In this document: one piece after another, positions 1 through 11,904 of the stretch
Layout of the letters: each line of letters starts with the position of its first letter
Position numbering within the stretch: position 1 is the stretch's first letter
Source: Antedon mediterranea
Taxonomy: Eukaryota; Echinodermata; Crinoidea; Comatulida; Antedonidae
Direction of reading: 5' to 3'
NCBI RefSeq assembly: GCF_964355755.1
Contig: NC_092673.1
Coordinates: 35,039,648-35,103,647, forward strand
Length of the DNA: 64,000 bases
Position numbers and translations under genes: made by a program
Notes under the pieces: generated by a model
Told to the model about the DNA's origin: nothing
Databases searched by the model: none
The model's input: only the letters and a program-made list of their open reading frames with translations

Positions 1-1
1 A

Positions 2-492
2 GGGAGGTTTCGCAACCTTACGAATACGATAACGAAAACGGATACGTCATACATTTGTGAAACTTTTGAGCTGATCCCCATTTCATATTCGTAAAGGGTA
101 TTCGTGTTGACGAATATCACCAGTCATATTCGTAACTACAAAACGAGTAGGGCCTATAGTTTTTGATCTATTTTGCACATTTTGAATTTGAATTAGGAAT
201 GATTCATTATTATAATATAATTATAGATTTATTGAAAGTAATTTACTAAAGTAATTTACTAAATGCCAGGTCAATTTTGATAAAATAATAGCAGTTTTTA
301 AAGTCCTCACTCGCTTTGATGTTACGCTAGGCCTTGGCAGCCAAATTTACCGCAGTCATATTTTGGACGCGCCTCAATATTTCGTTGCCATGCGAAACAG
401 ATTTGTTTATAGCTTACGCTTACGAAAACGAATACGTGTGCGTGACGTATCCGTTTTCGTTATCGTATTCGTAAGATTGCGAAACCTCTCTA
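2..492. mobile_element. Terminal-inverted-repeat element (MITE-like)
   Basis: GAGGTTTCGCAACCTTACGA plus about 25 more bases near position 4 is matched by its complement ending near 490. The body is non-coding. The left end lies at the window edge, so the target duplication cannot be checked. Confidence 0.75.
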
Positions 493-970
493 ATATAATT
501 CAAATACGAAATTACAAATTTTCTGTCGTCCGATTTTGATAAAATAATTCGTAACTTTTTATAGAGGGCCGCGGCAAGAGCATTTGAATGAATTATCGTA
601 AATCTTCTAATTGTAACCCTGGGTTATTATTCTTTGATTGTTTTATAGGGTGGGTTACTATTAGAAGGGGGTTACTATTAGAGTAGTTGGTTACTATTAC
701 TAATCTTAAAATAGGAACCTGAAAATAGTAACCAACCTCCAACTTTTCCGGTCAGCAACTCATAGCAACCCCCACTCCCGAGATAAACATGCAAAGTTAT
801 CTCCTTATTTTCAAAATACGGCTGCATCATATTTGTTACTCTAATAATGGGTTACTAGAGTAGTGATCTATTATTATAGATTGCCTTTATAAGGTGTAAT
901 AATAGTGGGTTTACTCGGGGTTTACTATTAAAAGTGGGGGTTACTATTAGTATTAGAGTGTGGGTTACTA
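493..970. other. Non-coding, GGGTTACTATTA-rich
   Basis: Repeated GGTTACTATTAGAG-like words occur on both strands, an irregular low-complexity stretch. No gene is seen. Confidence 0.5.
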
Positions 971-1435
971 GGGAGGTTTCGCAACCTTACGAATACGATA
1001 ACGAAAACAGATACGCCATAAATTTGTGAAACTTTTGAGCTGATCCCATTTTCATGAGATGGTATTCATGAAACCTGGACTAAATCTCTTTAGTCCAGGT
1101 TTCATGAATACCATCTCAAGGATAGTCCAGGATTATCCTTAGTCCTGGACTAGATAGTCCAGGACTAAGGATAGTCCAGGACTAAAGATAGTCCCCTTTC
1201 ATGAATACCGGCCATTGTATTTAATTACCGTAAATCTTCTAATAGAGAGGTTTCGCAATCTTACGAATACGATAACGAAAACGGATACGTCACGGACACG
1301 TATTCGTTTTCGTAAGCCAGTAAAAATCTATTTCGCATGGCAACGAAATATTGAGGCGCGTCCAAAATATGACTGCAGTAAATTTGAGCGAAGCGCAGGT
1401 ACGTGTTGCTTGGTGCTTGGCTGCCTAGGCCTAGT
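971..1435. mobile_element. Two partial copies of the same TIR element, with hairpins between
   Basis: 973-1050 repeats the left end of the element at 2-492. 1242-1432 is the complement of its right part (about 310-491). Between them lie TAGTCCAGGAC-rich hairpins. Confidence 0.65.
1055..1118. repeat. Perfect 30-bp-arm hairpin
   Basis: TGAGATGGTATTCATGAAAC and ten more bases are perfectly complementary to 1089-1118 across a 4-base TCTC loop. Confidence 0.93.
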
Positions 1436-2265
1436 CCAGTAAAGATAAGTCAAAAATAGGGTGAACCTAGAACAAATTGCAACAGAATTTTTTTTTTTTT
1501 TGTCTGGTAAATATGGTTCAAATGAATATCATATCCGAAGTTTACCAAAATCGGACATCGGGAAGTGGGTTAATTAGCATAAATTCAAAATGGCCGCCAT
1601 TTGCTATTTTGAAGCCTCATATTTCTCTAACGGTTGGATTTAGACCACCTAAGTGCATTACGAGTAGATATAAATGTGATATTAAACATTCTAATTAGCA
1701 TATTTAAATTTCCATATGACGTACTTATGACGTCATATGGTAGTTGTGACGTCATATATTATGTTATAACTGTTTAAATGACATTATACTATTCAAACAA
1801 TTTAGGGACTGCAAGAAAACATGGTTCTTGACATTCTCCTTGTTAAAATGAACATTATTTCCAAAGTTTACCAAAATCGGACGTCAGGAAGTGGGTTAAT
1901 TAGCATACATTCAAAATGGCCGCTATTTATCATACCATTTTGAAGCTCCATATCTCCTTAACGCTTGGTTTTAGACCACCTAAGTGCATTGAGAGTAGAT
2001 ATAAATGTGATATTAAACTTTATAATTAGCATATTTAAATTGCCATATAACGTACCTATGATGTCATAAGACATATGACGTCATGTATTTTGTCACAATA
2101 ATGCTCAATTGGCATTATTCTAAGGGGAAAATATAGAAACCGAAAGGAAAAAATGTTTTTAATCTCATGAAAATAGTAGAACATTTACCACATCCAGGTT
2201 AAGATCATGGGTATCAGAAGTTATTCGGCCACCCTTCACAACATGCAATAGAACATTTTATATAA

Positions 2266-2405
2266 CACCTATATAAATTCCTGTCATTTGATTGGACGAA
2301 TGTGGGTCACATGGCGTGCAATAGTACGCACTATTCAACGATCGTTAAATAGTACTTTTTGAAACATTTTTGTGTACGAAAAAAAAACGTCTAGATGTTA
2401 TATAA
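2266..2405 (+). repeat. ~140-bp dispersed repeat, copy 1
   Basis: CCTATATAAATTCCTGTCAT, GTGGGTCACATGGCGTGCAA and CGATCGTTAAATAGTACTTT appear in complement at 50600-50740. Confidence 0.88.
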
Positions 2406-2575
2406 AACAAATAATGAATGTTTTGTATTCGTGTAATGGTACAAATAATGGCACTTGGTGAATGATGAAAGGTTATATCAACTCGGCTTTGCCTCGTTGA
2501 TATAACCTTTCATCATTCACCTCGTGCCATTATTTGTACCATTGCACTCATAAACATTCATTATTTGTATACTAG
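2402..2575. mobile_element. Hairpin MITE with ATAATGAATGTT ends
   Basis: The arms meet near 2485-2492. AATGGTACAAATAATGGCAC and the following bases are complementary to the right arm with about two mismatches. The outer ends read AAACAAATAATGAATGTTTT and its near complement. Confidence 0.82.
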
Positions 2576-4536
2576 TTAATTTTCTGCAACTGCAACTTTT
2601 TATAACTGCATATATATCTCATATATCTCATATTTAAAAAAATAGGATTCTTAATTAAGTAATGAGTCTGGGATTTAATAATTCGACCCCATCCTAAATA
2701 TGGAGTTGGATCACAGTAAGTTTCCAATCCAAAGTACATACATAGAAAATGTAATGTTGGCGCCGTCAAAATACTTCCACCATACATGTAGGCACAGCAA
2801 GTCTACTTCATTGGCTTTTCTGATGTCTTTTTAAATTTTGGACCAAACAGTTCTTGCTTCGAATAGAATGCATTCCCCTGTTTCTTTGCAAGTGCAGAGC
2901 ATTACAAAGATGTTGCAAATTTGCTCCTTAAGATGTTTTCTTTAAGTACCAATTATTCCACTATTTTTTGCTTCTTCTGTCTTAAAACGCAATCGCTTTT
3001 TTTAATTATGGCAAAGTAAGATATTTAATAGATCCCCATCTGCATTCAAAGTTTCTATTCCATTTTTCTGACATTTTTTGTCAAGGAAGTTGAATACTGT
3101 CTTGTCGAAAAATAAAATACTGTAATTAGTAGTGGCAAGTTTGAAAATTACTGTATTACCTTAACAACCCCTTTTTGGATTCCGTTGATGTGTATCTTTT
3201 AACTGATGGTTCTTCATCCTAGTTAACACTAGGATGAAGTGTCCTTGTTATATGCTCATTGAATCTTGGAAACAGCATTCAAAAGATAAACATTATATAA
3301 AACATCATAAAAAGTTGTTGTCTCATAAATGATCGACACCAAACAGATGCAATGAAAACTACAGTATGACATTTATCATTTTCATTTCAATTGAGATGAG
3401 TTTGTGGGAATGATGGGTTTGAATAGCCTGACCCACAATCAATCGCCTCATTACAATATTTTTTTTATTCCTTTACCAATTTAAAGAGATAAAGTTCTAA
3501 AAGATGTAGTTTTAGAAAACACAAAACAAGATGTGCGCTTGAGTACAAATCAGTTTCGGAAATACAGTTGATGATCACCTTTCATACGGTTCTGTAGAAT
3601 ATCTATTTTCATAAGATTTTGTAAATGGAAACTTAATAATAAATTTCAATGGTTTTTACATATATATCTACTCGTAATGCACATAGGCTGTCTAAACCCA
3701 ACCGCTAAGGAGATACAGGGCTTCAAAATGGTATTTTGAATTTATGCTAATTGACCCTCTTGAAGTCTGATTTTGGTGAACTTAGGATATCATGTTCATT
3801 TCAACAGGAAATTGTTAGAAAATTGTTTTCCTGCAGTTTCTACATTTTTTAGCATGGGATAATGCCATTTAAACAGTTATAACATAATATATGACGTCAC
3901 AACTACCTTATGACGTCATATTTACGTCATATGGTAATTTAAATGTGCTAATTGGGAAGTTTAATGTCACATTTATATCTACTCGCAATGCACTTTGGTG
4001 GTCTAAAACCACCATTAAGGAGATATAGGGCTTCAAAATGATATAGTAAATAGCGGCCATTTTTAATTTATGCTAATTAACACACTTCCTGACGCCCGAT
4101 TTTGGTAAACTTTGGAAATTATGTTCATTTCAACAAGGAGAATGTTAGGAAACTTGTTTTTCTGCAGTTTCTAAATTGTTCGCATAGTATAATGTCATTT
4201 AAGCATTTATAACATAATTTATGACGTCACAACTACCATATGACGTCATAGGTACGTCCTATGGAAATTTAAATATGCCAGTTAGAATGTTTAATATCAC
4301 ATTTATATCTACTTGTAATGCATATAGGTGGTCTAAATCCAACCGTTAAGGAGATATGGGGCTTTAAAATAGCAAATGGCGGCCATTTTGAATTTATGCT
4401 AATTAACCCACTTCCCGATGTCCGATTTTGGTAAACTTTGGATATGATGTTCATGTTCACCATATCAACCAAATAAAACAAAAAAAAATTCTGTTGCAAT
4501 TTGTTCTAGGTTCAACCATATTTTTACTGGACTACC

Positions 4537-5173
4537 AAGTTTAATGGCAGTTAACTGTAATATTATGATAGCCAAGTTTAACGGCGGTTAACTGTAATAT
4601 TATTTCATGTTGCTTTAAAAAGAACGATACCACTCTCTCCTTCATATGAATTGTTTAAAATAATCTTTGTTAGGCTTATCTTTCGTATTGATATTATTAA
4701 AGTGGTCAAGGCAAGGGTGCCACAAACCATAGCCATAAAACGGCATAGGTTCAAGTCTCTTTGACCATAGGACAAGTGTTTTGGAAGGATATACAAATGT
4801 GGCAATTTTCAGAAGAGTAGAGGGAACTTTCCCGGTGTCCTGTTTCAGTTCGGTCCTGTCATTATGGACAGAAGAATTAATGATGTGTTTACATAAATAT
4901 TGTATGTGTCGTCCACACCTGTGCACAATTCAGCCAAGTTAGGTTGCAAGACACAGCTCAGTCCCCAACATGTATTTAATATTGGATCAGATTAATGTAA
5001 AATTATTAAATTATTTGTTTTATCAATTCAGAATGTCCAGTTATTATCACAATTTATTTCACCAAACACTGGACATATCTACGGTCAGCATATAACAAAG
5101 TTATGTAGACGGCAACAGAAGAGAATTTCTTATGAAATAAAAAGATCTAGACGAATGGGTAGGTATAGAATGC
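4537..5173. other. Intergenic, nothing recognised
   Basis: Short minus-strand frames at 4605-4926 show no known motif and no splice context. Confidence 0.4.
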
Positions 5174-5320
5174 AAGCTCTGTCTATACTAGCAAACTAGT
5201 TTGATGAAATCAACTACCAAATATGGTACTGGAATGCCCAAATATGGTAATGACATCATCATGTCCATATATGGGCACATCACATTTTTTTTGACAAAAA
5301 ATGAAGTGTAGACAGAGCAT
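5174..5320. mobile_element. MITE, CTGTCTACACTATCAAAC family, copy 1
   Basis: The ends are AAGCTCTGTCTATACTAGCA and the complement of GAAGTGTAGACAGAGC. The core has ACCAAATATGG, GACATCATCATGTCCATATA and TGGGCACATCAC. Confidence 0.8.
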
Positions 5321-5627
5321 AGGTTCATTCAACGGTATTATAAGCTTCTCGCCAACAAGTTTTTGGGACTAATCAGGGGACTTTAAATTAAATATATTGA
5401 GGTTTAAAAAGCTTGAAGTATTACAGTGATTATGTAAATATTGTTTACACCACCATTAATTAATAATAATGCTGTGTATATACATTGTCAGGGTCCTAAT
5501 ATGACGATCCCTTGCTTCTTGTGTGGATCAGTTATTGTGTATGAGAATAAAATATTCAACAAATTGAATATCTTGGAGGAGTGCTGACTTATTGAATGGA
5601 ATAATTGAATAAATAGAACAGTAGGTG

Positions 5628-5745
5628 TGTTATAAAACAAATAATGAAGGTTTATATTGTCAAATTGTGAGCATATTTCATTCGTTAAGATTGGCTGCTC
5701 TGTTTAGACTCCACTCTTCTCATATTCATTCATTATTTGTATTTT
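5628..5745. mobile_element. Short TIR element next to the unknown terminal exon
   Basis: The ends ATAAAACAAATAATGAA and TTCATTATTTGTATTTTAT resemble those of the hairpin element at 2402-2575. The element ends 12 bp before the splice acceptor of the exon at 5758. Confidence 0.6.
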
Positions 5746-5757
5746 ATTTTCTTTCAG

Positions 5758-5960
5758 GATACATGCCAGTAATGTACCGCGATACAATCTTCTTGAAGGA
5801 TCCAGATCTCTTTGGTTCCCATTACGCTGGAGAGGTGAACATTGGTGACGCTGTTCGCTTAGAGCCTAGGCCACTGATAGACTCACCTGTACAGAAAAAA
5901 ACAGAAAAGAAAGAAAGATTTAAAAGATCTACCGAAAGCAAGAAAACTAAAAAGAAATGA
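5758..5960 (+). CDS. Terminal exon of an unrecognised gene, lysine-rich C-terminus
   Basis: A good acceptor (TTTTCTTTCAG) is followed by an open frame of 66 residues entering with one base carried from an upstream exon that I could not locate. It reads YMPVMYRDTIFLKDPDLFGS, then HYAGEVNIGDAVRLEPRP, then a tail of Lys/Glu/Arg/Ser ending SKKTKKK and TGA. The conserved-looking N-terminal part and the basic tail suggest a genuine C-terminus, perhaps of a nucleolar or nucleic-acid-binding protein, but I do not recognise the family. A short inverted-repeat element with ends like AAACAAATAATGAA lies directly before the acceptor (about 5628-5745), so the splice site sits at its edge. Confidence 0.5.
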
Positions 5961-6170
5961 TAAATGGAAAATTGTAATGGAAGGTAAAATTAAGTTAATG
6001 AAAAAAATATTAGAACATATGCCTGGTTAAATTCTTCTTTGAGTTTATTCAGTTGGTAATTAGTCCATTTATGTAATAACTTGTATATGTTTTTATATCT
6101 GTTAGTTTGTCCATATAATTCATGCAACGGTAAAGGTTTTTATATGCCATTGCATTGTCTAAATGGTATA

Positions 6171-6425
6171 TGCAATAGTAGATTGTTTAATCTACCATTG
6201 CATGACCCAATCATGATTCATGCAATAGTAGATTGTTTAATCTACCATTGCATGACCCAATCATGATTCATGCAATAGTAGATTGTTTAATCTACCATTG
6301 CATGACCCAATCATGATTCATGCAATAGTAGATTGTTTAATCTACCATTGCATGACCCAATCATGATTCATGCAATAGTAATAGTAGATTGTTTAATCTA
6401 CCATTGCATGACCCAATAATGATTC
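6171..6425 (+). repeat. 50-bp tandem array with internal hairpin
   Basis: Five units of TGCAATAGTAGATTGTTTAA, TCTACCATTGCATGACCCAA and TCATGATTCA. TAGATT-GTTT-AATCTA inside each unit forms a small hairpin. One unit carries an extra ATAGTA. Confidence 0.92.
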
Positions 6426-6429
6426 ATTC

Positions 6430-8215
6430 AATGGTAAAGGTGTTTATCTGTTATTTATATAATGGTGCGGGTGGTAGATTTGTTTTGCCTTTGCACAAAC
6501 CAACCATTACATAAACCAATCAGTCCAGCGTATTAATATACAATGATACATTTGGTTGGATCTACTGTTGCACGACCAAGACCAAACATGCAGTGGTTGA
6601 TGTTTTTGCTGTATTTGTTTGGTTTATTTTATTAAATGAGATTTGATAGATGAGTTTTGATGGATGTTTGTGGTGGTATAGATACCGCATCCCTTAAAAG
6701 AAAAGATCTGAAAGGCTAATTTGCCTCAAACAATCCGCAATCTAGCCTTGTATATTGATTATGATGCAGTCAATAGGAGAGAGAAGAGTTACTATTTAAA
6801 CGGATTTGAACATACCATTAAAGCCCCATTTGTGTACTTTTGGGGATTTTAGTATTGGTGCAGATCCGTTGGGTGGGAGAAGCAGTCGGACATCCAGTAT
6901 TCATGCAGTTTCAATATTTTTTGTTCAAAATTCTGTGCACGTTGCACGAATCGATGAAGAAAACAATATTTTTCGTCCTCAACACTCAACGAGGAAAATT
7001 GTCATCCCTACCAAGGCCCTCTTCCCCATTCCATGATATCATCATTTAACAAAATATATTGTACTGGCAAAAAATACATAATACGATTTACATAAATGAA
7101 GAGAATTTTTCTGCTTGTTTGTATCAATAAAGTAATAAGTTATTTCTCAATGTTTGCATAAACAGTTGATTTATTAGTAAAAATAAGAAATAATGATTGA
7201 TATTACATAATAAATAAATGACATAATATTGAATACTACTACTACATAAGATTGATCACTGGGCTATTTTGACACCTGCATCGCATTAACAAATTAAAAA
7301 TAAATGATGATAATATTATGATAATGAAAACCAAATAAACTAGAGGCACGAATTAACTATGTAAAATAAATAAATATTGTAATCGGCATATTTACGCCAA
7401 TTAACTGCAATCAAGCACAGATGATTCAGTCTGACCAGGACGATAGCTAGATACACTATTTAAGGAGATCAATGCAAACATTTTAAGTCGATTATTTACC
7501 TTGAAGATTTCGATTTATTTTGGAGTGAACTATTACCAGTTATCATCTTGTTCAAACATTGTTAGCATTCTCCGCGATTGTTACCGTCAATACGCTCATT
7601 CACGGTTTAGACCAGTAATTTCCCTATTTTATTTGTTGACTAATATTATTAACACGATAGCCACTTCTGTACAAACATGTGGCCAAAGCTAATGTCATTA
7701 CCGCGCTGTTTCGTTGCTATGTCTTTCATATCATTCTTTACGTTGGATAAAAATTACCGCTTATTACGTATAGGAGACTACTTAAGACATATGTACATTA
7801 CATAAATCGCCGTTAGCCAGTCATCCGCAGTTTGTTCGTGTACTGACATACTACGGAATCTAGTGTATCTCGTTTACAAATTAAGGGTAATGAGTGAGAC
7901 ATCTTCAAAACTAATTGGTTTGTCATTTTAGTCCGGTGATACCATTCAAGCACTAGTTACAAGCGATGTAATAAGTGCACGTAATGTATTTCTTTGATCG
8001 TGGAATATTGATTTTCACTCTGTTTAACTAAATATCTTTACATTGTAAGTACAGCGGATACCGTTTGGCTTTTTATGAGGCGGTGTAACTACCAATGATT
8101 TTCTAATTTATATAACACTTGAGAGTGATGCTATGATTCTTAACGTTGCAAGGTGGTCGTAAACTTGCCTCTTTTATTTATCGTGACAGAGAAGATATGA
8201 TGGACTTGTTATAAG
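6430..8215. other. Intergenic and upstream region of the cyclase gene
   Basis: No exon is recognised. It must contain the cyclase promoter and any 5' UTR exon unless these lie further upstream. I cannot point to a TATA box or initiator with confidence. Short frames at 6806-7049 lack motifs. Confidence 0.4.
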
Positions 8216-8894
8216 ATGATGCTTCATAAATGTTCGATATGGCCAATCATAATAGTCTTGTTAAACGATATATTATTCTGTGGATCGAATGAGCTCTTAG
8301 TAGTAAATATTTTTCTACCGTGGAAGTCTACCGAAAAAGAAGCATACCCGTTTTTAATTGATCGAGTTAAGCATGTTATACCGCTTGTGGAAAGTCGAGC
8401 AGCAACCAGCCTAGGATCAGGACATCTGCAAATTAATGTACACGATTCTGCTTGCGATACGAGACAAGCCCTTGGTAAAACTGTCGAATGCTATGCAAAT
8501 TCAACCGATATCATCATAGGTCCACCGTGTACCAAGCCCTGTATGAGCGTTACCGACTTAACTAGTTATTGGAATTTACCTTCGATTTCTTGGTTTTGCG
8601 GAGACAAAATTTTATTTTCAAATAAAACTATTTACCCAACGTTCGTTCGAATCGTACCACCATTTTATAAAATCGCCATATTGACTCAAAATGTTATGAC
8701 ATTCTTCGAATGGAAAAGGGCATGTATTATCACTAAAATTGGTTCATTGTACGAGTCTTTAGCAAATGCGATCCAGGTACAAGGCTCGCAAGAAAATTCA
8801 ACCTTCGAGATCATTAGCATTGAAACGTACGCACGCGGTATTAGCCGAGCTTTAGCAAGTAAAATATTAAAGAATATCAAGACCGTTTGTACAG
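8216..8894 (+). CDS. Guanylate cyclase exon 1: signal peptide and N-terminal ligand-binding domain
   Basis: It encodes residues 1-226 plus one base. A hydrophobic leader ends near FCGS. The ANF-receptor pattern follows: [11 protein letters not shown], then [13 protein letters not shown], then [14 protein letters not shown] and NKT sequons suggest glycosylation outside the cell. The donor is GTAAGT at 8895. Reading through the donor would add 13 residues and stop, giving a truncated 239-residue product. Confidence 0.93.
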
Positions 8895-11842
8895 GTAAGT
8901 GGATTCGATTATTTGGTAGTATAGTATCACAGTAAATAATAAATATGTGTTATAGTTTTGAAAATGGTGAAAAGGATGGGTTGTACAACAACTTGATCGA
9001 GTACGTTTGACAAACTGTTATGACATAGTTGACAAGTACATGACATAGTCGACAAGTGTATGATGTCCAATTTGTGACTCCGTGGTGTCAAAAAATCATG
9101 AGTATCTTAAAATAATAATAAAATATGGGCCTAATTAAAAATTAGACAAGTTAATTTCGCATCGATTGCGGTAAGTTTAATAAAATGCTTGTATTGGTAT
9201 TCTTTACTGTGATTATTATTCTTGACTATAGTATTATACATTTGAAAAAGATGATGAATCGTAAGCACGCAAGGTCAACATCGAGACAGAGTGCGCCGAT
9301 CATGCCTCAGGAGATTCTACATCATCCAGATGTAAGCTCCCATCGGGTTGCAAAAGGTTTTCGCAAAATGAATGAATGTATTGCTGTCTTCTTTAAATTG
9401 TATGTACCGGATAATAACGATAAATGAACGCCCACAATATCGTGACAGAGTGTCCGGCATGTAGCCTCTGTCTCGAAAGAATAGGCCTATGCAACAACAT
9501 CCATATAATGTTGTTCTGTATGACTATACAGGTCATTTAGATAAACCCGTATGTATAAATCAGAAATGAACTTTGAAAATCGCGACAGGAGAGTTCCCGT
9601 GTTATGTGCTCATCGGTGACTGAGATTGTTGATCATCCAAAATTGATGATGCAAGTTACCTATAACTATAATGCGTTCATATGATTTGAATTATTTTTAT
9701 TCTTTCTAATTTGCATAACTCTAAATTTAATGACACCTGTATAATACTATCTAAGAATAAAGATTATTATAATGTGTACAGAACACTTTAATGTACGTTT
9801 CTGGTAATGTTCAACATTTATCCAATTACACCTATTGCAATGGAAGTTAATTTAACAATCTTTACCGTTGCCTCGCGTGACATACATTTCGAAACTCGAA
9901 GAAAAGTCTTATTTTGTTGACGCACTATAAAATCAAATTCGAGTACTATAGGCCTACAGTATGCGGTTCGTAGTAACACATTTTAAAGTATTAATACTCC
10001 TATACATTAATTATGAAAAGGAATATGCATTGCTTCGAATTTAATTAGAGATTAACATGGAGTCATTTGAAGATTACATTTAAATTACGTGTAATCTGAA
10101 CAGTTCATGAATTCTTATTTCAGAATATTCATGGAAAAATAATTACCAAACGCTTTAGCACATTAAACATGTGGCAGCTGCTTGTCACGTATGTGACGCA
10201 TTCGACACAAATAAATCTAGTTTAGAAATTACACTATGAGCAAACGATTAAGTATGCTTTTCACTGTACTTAACTTGTTGGTCATTTTATTACACTTGTA
10301 AACTGGATCATTAGCATTTCCATCCACGTGATCAATCGCGTCGAGCGTAGTGCGCGTTTAAAAAAAGTTAATGAATATTCTAAAGTATCAATATCTATTT
10401 CTTGATATCTTACTTAAATCGGCTTATCTTATCTTATCTTATCTTATCTTCCACCGAAATAACAAGATTAGTCTTAGCATGAAACAACAAATATTGATAA
10501 TTTAAAGCAAGGTTCCAGGGTGGAAAACCCAAAAAATCACGGAATAGAAAATAAAATATGAAAGAAAGGAAGAAAACTTTTATTGGACATGATATTTTAT
10601 GACTTATTTCCCTTTAAAGATATATTGTTCCCCCTGAAAAAATAAATGTTTTTGTTGAATATGCCATTTTAATGTCACATGCATAGTAGTTATTCACTTT
10701 GACCAAAAATGAATTGTTTACCTGAAAAAAAAAACCCGCAAACAATGACATATTGACTGGAAGTCAATGGGTTTTTGTTTCAATCTGTTTTTTATTTTGT
10801 CTTTTTATAAGTAAAAACATTTTTTTTTCTACGGAAGTGATTAACTTGATAAAACCACGGAATGACCTATTCAAAGTTTTTTTTTAAATAATAATCTTAA
10901 TTTTTCATGTTTTTTGAAGAAAATAAATCTTTAACCTCTCATTCAAAAGTTGTTCAAAAGTCATGGAATTTTTGGCTAGAAATTACTGTTAAGAAATTAC
11001 GCTGGATTACATGACCACAAAAAGACAGCAACGTAGATCATACAATGGTATAATGCTTGAACTTATAATTCAATAAGTGACAATTATCTTAAAAGCCTTG
11101 TCTACACTATCAAACTTTATGTGACAAAAACATGTGACCATATATGGACAAGATGATGTCATATCCCTATCATATTTAAGCATATATCACTACCATATTT
11201 GGGCACATCACACTTTTTTGTTGTCAAACTAGTTTGATAGTGTAGACAAAGCTTAAAGATGTATTGTCCCTTGAAACACAAAAAAATGAAGGTTAAAATA
11301 TTCTAAATTTAAAGTGGCCATATCAAAGTAATATTAAAGTTATTCACTTTAAGTCGAAAATGTGAGCCAAAAACAACAAGTTTACGTAATTAACAGGTAA
11401 ATTAGTTTGATTACATTTCATCTGGAAAATCGTCATGAGCGAAAGTAAACAAAGATTTCAAACCATGAGTACGCATTATGCATATGCTAAATTAGGATTG
11501 TTTACAACTCGTCACGGTTAAGAAGGTATTTCCACACAGATCATTAGGAAGTTTTATGATTATGCATACAGAGTAGCCAAACAAGCGCGTTTCATTATGG
11601 GATATGTTTTGATTGAAAACTTTGACTGGAAGTCAGAGTTATTTTTTTAACAAAAAAACGTCTGTATTTCAGTAAAAAAAATTTTTTTTCGAAAAATTTT
11701 TGGTGATAGTTAATAACTATTATGATACTTCAAAATGACGCACCTTTTTTCGAAATCTATTATTTTTTATTTTTTTGGAATTAGTCAAAGGGACAATACA
11801 TCTTTAAGTTTCACAAGTTTGACGGTCGCAAAAACAACTTAC

Positions 11843-11904
<62 letters not shown>

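Larger units (their letters stand above)
1433..4536. repeat. Inverted repeat with arms of ~340-bp subunits
   Basis: The left arm (about 1433-2150) and right arm (about 3655-4536) are complementary. Both contain subunits with CCAAAATCGGACRTC, AGTGGGTTAATTAGCAT, AAAATGGCCGCCATTT and paired TGACGTCATAT motifs. The left arm has two subunits and the right arm three. The loop (2150-3655) holds unrelated sequence including another hairpin element. Confidence 0.82.

Noticed and set aside
4605-4926. Overlapping minus-strand frames of 66 and 94 codons
   Set aside because: No recognisable domain, and two frames are open over the same bases.
6806-7049. Two overlapping short frames
   Set aside because: They overlap in different frames, have no motif and no splice context.
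9185-9427. 80-codon frame in intron 1 with a hydrophobic start and basic middle
   Set aside because: No splice acceptor, family motif or second exon supports it; length and composition fit chance in AT-rich DNA.
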